From Verrucomicrobiota bacterium (GTDB lineage: Bacteria; Verrucomicrobiota; Verrucomicrobiia; Verrucomicrobiales; Verrucomicrobiaceae), in NCBI GenBank assembly GCA_023429545.1, contig JAEYUU010000222.1, positions 1 to 10,803 on the forward strand: a stretch of 10,803 nt of DNA. Direction: 5' to 3'. The notes below the pieces were generated by a model that saw nothing but the letters and a program-made list of their open reading frames with translations, searched no databases and was not told where the DNA came from. Positions 7,177 through 10,803 of the stretch are shown in pieces; the stretch's first letter is position 1; every line of letters starts with the position of its first letter. Position numbers and translations under genes: made by a program.

Positions 7177-9168
7177 ATGAAAACTTTCCTCTGCACCTTG
7201 CTGGCCTTTTCTTCAGTTGTCGGCGGGAACGCGTTTGCCGCTGACTTGATTCTTGTTTCAAAGGACCTTCCTCCCGCGCCCATTGTGGTGGCGAAGGATG
7301 CGCCGCCGCGCACGAAGGAAGCGGCAACGGAGTTGGCGCGGTGCATGGAGAAAATAGCCGGAGCGAAACCACAGATCCTTGAAGGGGCGCCCACGGAGAT
7401 GCCGCAGCGTGCTATCTGGGTCGGATATCAGCCCGTGTTGAAGTCGGTATTTCCAAAGACGGATTTCGATTTCAAACATCCCGAGGAAATCCTGATCGCG
7501 TCGAATGACAAGCATGTGGTCATCGCCGGACGTGATCGCTGGATTCCAGGATCGAATACCGTCCAAGACCGGAACCGCAAAGCGGTCGGGTTTCAGCAGG
7601 AGTCGGGCACAGCGAACGCAGTGTACACGTTCCTGCAGGATCAACTCGGCGTGCGATGGCTGTGGCCCGGCGAGTTGGGTGAGGGTGTGGTGAAAAGCGA
7701 CACCATCAAGGTCGCACCCATGGAGTATCGCTATCATCCCTCCATCGTTTCACGCGGTGGTGTGTTTCACTATTCATCCCAAGACGGAGGCGGCTACGGG
7801 CGCTCGCACGACTGGACGTTGCATCAGCGTTTGATGCTCGACTCCATGCCCATGGAGGGTGGTCATGGCTTTGGCGACTGGTGGGAGCGTTATCACAAGA
7901 CCCATCCGGAAATCTTTGCCCTGCAACCGGATGGCACGCGCAGTGGCTTTCCCAATCCGCGCACGGTCAAGCTGTGTGCATCCAATCCCAAGGTGTGGGA
8001 GCTGTGGCTCAAGCAGGTGGAGGAGGAACTGGCGGAGCATCCGGGACAAACCATGTTCAATGCATCTCCGAATGACGGATGGGCCAGCGGTCACTGCGTA
8101 TGCAAGGATTGTGCCGCATGGGATCATCCGGAAGGCGAGCCGCGTGTCTTCAACTGGTACAAGCAGAATGCCGAGCGTCCGGCGCTGTCTGACCGGGACG
8201 TGACGTTTGCCAACAAGCTGGCCGGATTGCTGGAGCAGAGGTATCCTGGCAAGGGATACACGGTGATGATGATGAGCTATGGCCATTCGCGGCCCGCGCC
8301 AGTTGCCGCGCGTCCGGCGGAGAATGTGATCATCTCATGTGTGGCGAATTTCCTCGGCAGGACCGGCTTGGTGGATCGTGGCTCCACGCGTGGCGATACC
8401 TATCGCCAGCAGTGGGACGCCTGGACCAAGGTCACTTCCCATCTCCTCTGGCGTCCCAACACCGGCAGCCCTGCAGGCTGGCAGCAGGGTCTCCCGGATC
8501 TTTCGGTGCAGCAGACCGCCAGGGACCTCAAGGCGGTCGCCGCTGCGGGGTGCAAAGGCATCTTCATCGACGGCGTCTGGGAACACTGGGCCACGATGGG
8601 ACCGCAGTACTATTTGATGGGACAACTGGTCTGGAATCCTTCCTTGGATATCGAGGTAGTTTTGCAGGACTACTACCAGCGCGGATTCGGTCCTGCAGCT
8701 TCGCACGTACGCGCGTACTACGAGGGATTGGAAAGGGCGCGCATGACCTTCACCTCGGAGCAGATGGAGGCGGAGGTCTTTGACTTCCCCAAGCTGTATA
8801 CACCGGAACTCCTTCGTGAATCACAGCTCAGGCTCGATGCCGCAGCGGCTGCGGTGAAGGAAGCTGCGCCAATCTACCGCCAGCGGGTCGAGTTTGTGCA
8901 GGCGGGCCTCACTTACACCACGCTGATCGTGGACAACATTCGCCTCATGGATGGCTACTGGAAGAAGAAGGATCCAACTGTGGCCGCGAAGGTCGTGGCG
9001 AATTGGAAGGAGGTGGAGCGCGTAATCGCCGCGCATCCCCATGCCATCAATGGTGGCCCGGTGCGTCCCATCACTCCCCGCATGGCAGGCCTCCATCCCG
9101 AGAGTGCCGGTCCTCCCAAAAAAAAGAAGGGCGCGAAGAAAAAGCCCGATGATCTGGATGCGAACTGA
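7177..9168 (+). CDS. Secreted DUF4838 domain-containing protein (putative glycoside-hydrolase-like)
   Basis: This 663-residue protein begins with a classic signal peptide: MKTF, a hydrophobic core (LCTLLAFSSVVGG) and a likely cut near AFA-A at about residue 21. The first mature domain (about 22-180) carries the pattern leading to GTANAVYTFLQDQLGVRWLW, as in the alpha/beta domain that precedes the catalytic part of GH20 and GH67 enzymes. The central part matches DUF4838: a PNDGW motif followed by CVCKDC (C307, C309, C312), then WEHW and LVWNPSLDIEVVLQDYY, resembling the family's TIM-barrel-like region. Such proteins are common in Planctomycetes and Verrucomicrobia, usually among polysaccharide-degrading genes, but I know of no established substrate. 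It is likely periplasmic or outside the cell. The last 19 residues are Lys-rich (KKKKGAKKKP), which may be a charged tail. It is transcribed divergently from the oxoprolinase cluster and has no sugar-degrading neighbours here. Family assignment is firm; enzymatic function is not shown. Confidence 0.88.
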   Translation: MKTFLCTLLAFSSVVGGNAFAADLILVSKDLPPAPIVVAKDAPPRTKEAATELARCMEKIAGAKPQILEGAPTEMPQRAIWVGYQPVLKSVFPKTDFDFKHPEEILIASNDKHVVIAGRDRWIPGSNTVQDRNRKAVGFQQESGTANAVYTFLQDQLGVRWLWPGELGEGVVKSDTIKVAPMEYRYHPSIVSRGGVFHYSSQDGGGYGRSHDWTLHQRLMLDSMPMEGGHGFGDWWERYHKTHPEIFALQPDGTRSGFPNPRTVKLCASNPKVWELWLKQVEEELAEHPGQTMFNASPNDGWASGHCVCKDCAAWDHPEGEPRVFNWYKQNAERPALSDRDVTFANKLAGLLEQRYPGKGYTVMMMSYGHSRPAPVAARPAENVIISCVANFLGRTGLVDRGSTRGDTYRQQWDAWTKVTSHLLWRPNTGSPAGWQQGLPDLSVQQTARDLKAVAAAGCKGIFIDGVWEHWATMGPQYYLMGQLVWNPSLDIEVVLQDYYQRGFGPAASHVRAYYEGLERARMTFTSEQMEAEVFDFPKLYTPELLRESQLRLDAAAAAVKEAAPIYRQRVEFVQAGLTYTTLIVDNIRLMDGYWKKKDPTVAAKVVANWKEVERVIAAHPHAINGGPVRPITPRMAGLHPESAGPPKKKKGAKKKPDDLDAN

Positions 9169-9297
9169 ACGGTGGCCCTTCCGCCTTCGGGTCTCTCGAT
9201 AGTGTGCCTGAATCCACGCTGGCGGCTCGTGGGATGGGGTGATCGCCTCCAAATGCGGGCTCGCTGACAGGCATGAGACGTGCGATGCTGGACGGAC

Positions 9298-9951
9298 ATG
9301 CTGTCAGAACCTTGTTCCGGAGACGCCCATTCAATCAGCGACGCAACCGCAGAGCTATTGCGATTGATAGGGGACGAGGAATTCGACAGGGTGTTTCCAG
9401 AGCGGGTCAGGAGCCTTTCCCCCTGCCACTGGACCCCTGTGGAAGCCGGCCGCCAGGCCGCGCAGTGGCTGGTCACCGGACCCGGCACCCGTGTGCTGGA
9501 TGTGGGATGCGGTCCAGGAAAGTTTTGCGCCATTGGTGCTGCCACGACACTTGGACATTTCACCGGGGTTGAGCAGCGGGGCAATTTATGCCGGACAGCG
9601 AGGCTCATGCTCGGGCGGTATGGCATACCGCGCGTAAACATCATCCAAGCGAATGTGACCGACGTGAACTTCCGTGATTTTGACGCCTTCTATATCTTCA
9701 ATCCCTTTGAGGAGAATGTGTTTGAGTCGCTCAGGATTGATGAGGTGGTGGATTTGAGCGCCACACTCTATTTTCAATACACGAGCTACGTTTGTGGTGA
9801 ACTCTCACTCCTTCCCGAAGGCACTCGCGTCGTTACTTTCTGGGGCGACTGCGAGGAGATTCCATCCTGTTACGATTGTGAGGAGACCGCTTTCAGTGGC
9901 CAGTTGCGTCTCTGGATAAAACGCCGTGCTGGCAAGATGCAGGCGGGATAA
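9298..9951 (+). CDS. Class I SAM-dependent methyltransferase
   Basis: With ATG at 9298 the protein has 217 residues. Motif I, VLDVGCGPG (66-74), is the glycine-rich SAM-binding loop. E92 in TGVEQ ends strand beta-2 and should hold the ribose hydroxyls. DAFYIFNPF (129-137) sits at the strand beta-4 position, where the NPF is reminiscent of the motif IV NPPY/NPF types. The C-terminal half fits the remaining strands, and there is no signal peptide or membrane span. The substrate cannot be told from the sequence: the NPF could suit an amino group, but that is a guess. An in-frame GTG at 9280 would add six residues, with AGG a few bases upstream; the ATG has only weak GG-rich sequence before it. 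It lies 129 bases after the DUF4838 gene, in the same direction, so co-transcription is possible but not evident. Confidence 0.82.
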   Translation: MLSEPCSGDAHSISDATAELLRLIGDEEFDRVFPERVRSLSPCHWTPVEAGRQAAQWLVTGPGTRVLDVGCGPGKFCAIGAATTLGHFTGVEQRGNLCRTARLMLGRYGIPRVNIIQANVTDVNFRDFDAFYIFNPFEENVFESLRIDEVVDLSATLYFQYTSYVCGELSLLPEGTRVVTFWGDCEEIPSCYDCEETAFSGQLRLWIKRRAGKMQAG

Positions 9952-10285
9952 GAGGCAGCCACCGTGGAGGCGCATCAAGCCGGTTTGCGCTGTGACGGGC
10001 GTTTTGGTCGGCGCTTGGGCGCACTTGTCTTCGTGTCACACGGCAAGCAGGCCCCATGCCTCGGCAGGGAACGGCATCTGTCGAAGCTGTCTTGAGACGC
10101 TGTCAGCAGATCAATGGGCCGCTTTCAAGCGCGCTCGCCCGGATGTAAACGTCTGCGATCGCTGCGGCATTTTTTCTCTATGCCGGGAATTCAGCCGCCG
10201 GCCATCCTGCAGAAATCGTGAAGTCCCATTGGCAGCAAGGCGGAAAAAGCGCGTAATTGATTTAGTCGAACGGACATTTCCAACG
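9952..10285. other. Intergenic stretch without a convincing gene
   Basis: These 334 bases separate the methyltransferase from the SulP gene. I see no RNA gene, no repeat array and no ORF with coding character. There is a small inverted repeat, CGGCAT (10165-10170) and ATGCCG (10180-10185), around a T-rich nine-base loop, and an eight-base palindrome GCGATCGC at 10155-10162. Neither looks like a rho-independent terminator, because no T-run follows the stem. The promoter of the SulP gene should be here, but I could not place a good -35/-10 pair. Confidence 0.5.
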
Positions 10286-10803
10286 ATGAAATCCCGCAAG
10301 CAGGAATCCTTCGTCCCCAAGTCGATCCTTTGCCTCAAGGGCTATACTGCAGGGAAGTTCCTTTCGGATCTCGTCGCGGGCCTCACGGTGGGTCTGGTGG
10401 CACTACCGCTGGCGATGGCCTTTGCCATCTCCTCGGGCGTGGCGCCAGAGACAGGCATTTACACGGCGGTCATTGCCGGTTTCCTGGTGTCCGCACTGGG
10501 CGGTTCCTCCACCCAGATTGGGGGACCCACCGGCGCCTTTGTTGTCATTGTCGCCGGCATCGTCAGCAAGCACGGCATCGATGGTCTCTACATGTGCACG
10601 CTCATGGCCGGGATGCTCCTCATGATCCTGGGGCTTACCGGCCTGGGCACTGCCATCAAATACATTCCGCGGCCTGTCGTCATTGGATTCACCAACGGCA
10701 TCGCCGTGCTCATTGCCAGCACGCAGATCAAGGATTTTTTCGGGCTGAGGATCCAAAGTGTACCTGGGGAGTTTCTCGGGCGCATGGATGCGGTGTTCAG
10801 TTC
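10286..10803 (+). CDS. SulP/SLC26 family anion transporter (partial, N-terminal 172 codons)
   Basis: The gene starts with ATG at 10286 and stays open through the right edge. A short polar N-terminus ends in Y20. It leads into the SulP signature: DLVAGLTVGLVALPLAMAFA (28-47) as the first membrane span, SGVAPETGIYTA (50-61), and GGSSTQIGGPTGAFVVIVAG (72-91), with the conserved half-helix region that lines the anion site. Further hydrophobic spans follow at about 100-122 and 129-147, the latter with PRPVVIGFTNGIAV. SulP proteins are inner-membrane carriers of sulfate, bicarbonate or other anions, normally 500-700 residues with a C-terminal STAS domain; the part that would help decide the substrate is outside the window. 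No clear Shine-Dalgarno sequence precedes the ATG. The neighbours give no hint of the anion, and sulfate or bicarbonate are both possible. Confidence 0.93.
   Translation, partial: MKSRKQESFVPKSILCLKGYTAGKFLSDLVAGLTVGLVALPLAMAFAISSGVAPETGIYTAVIAGFLVSALGGSSTQIGGPTGAFVVIVAGIVSKHGIDGLYMCTLMAGMLLMILGLTGLGTAIKYIPRPVVIGFTNGIAVLIASTQIKDFFGLRIQSVPGEFLGRMDAVFS

Noticed and set aside
10165..10185. Inverted repeat CGGCAT/ATGCCG as a terminator
   Set aside because: The stem is only six base pairs, the T-rich part is in the loop, and no T-run follows the stem.
10111..10338. Minus-strand ORF of 75 codons between the methyltransferase and SulP genes
   Set aside because: It overlaps the start of the SulP gene by about 50 bases, is rich in Arg/Ser with no known motif, and has no supporting context.

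Overview
The window looks like a piece of chromosome from a GC-rich Gram-negative bacterium. A Verrucomicrobiota or Planctomycetota origin is my best guess. It rests on the secreted DUF4838-type protein, the weak or absent Shine-Dalgarno sequences at most starts, and the mix of genes. This is an inference; there is no rRNA or other marker here to settle it.

Left part (1-7022, minus strand): four co-directional genes separated by only 25, 7 and 16 bases, which suggests one transcription unit. In transcription order they are (i) a large fused HyuA-HyuB hydantoinase/5-oxoprolinase, (ii) a family 2 glycosyltransferase with an extra C-terminal region, (iii) a WecE/RffA-like PLP sugar aminotransferase, and (iv) the first 120 codons of a NeuD/PglD-type sugar acetyltransferase that runs off the left edge. 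Genes ii-iv make sense together: the aminotransferase would make a nucleotide-linked 4-amino-4,6-dideoxy sugar, the acetyltransferase would N-acetylate it, and the glycosyltransferase would build a surface glycan that uses it. The oxoprolinase has no obvious place in that pathway. A good sigma70-like promoter (TTGACA, 17 bases, TACTAT) lies just upstream of it, inside what would otherwise be read as an N-terminal extension of the protein.

Middle (about 6948-7176): a divergent intergenic region with that promoter on the minus strand, a perfect 13-base palindrome, and a clear ribosome-binding site for the plus-strand gene.

Right part (7177-10803, plus strand): a secreted DUF4838-family protein, a small class I SAM-dependent methyltransferase, a 334-base gap with no convincing gene, and the N-terminal part of a SulP/SLC26 anion transporter cut by the right edge. 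These three genes show no clear functional link to one another.

I found no tRNA, rRNA, CRISPR array, transposase, phage gene or attachment site. I do not see a clearly new system. The points most worth a second look are the oxoprolinase at the head of an amino-sugar cluster, a changed residue in the aminotransferase active site, and the unassigned C-terminal part of the glycosyltransferase.
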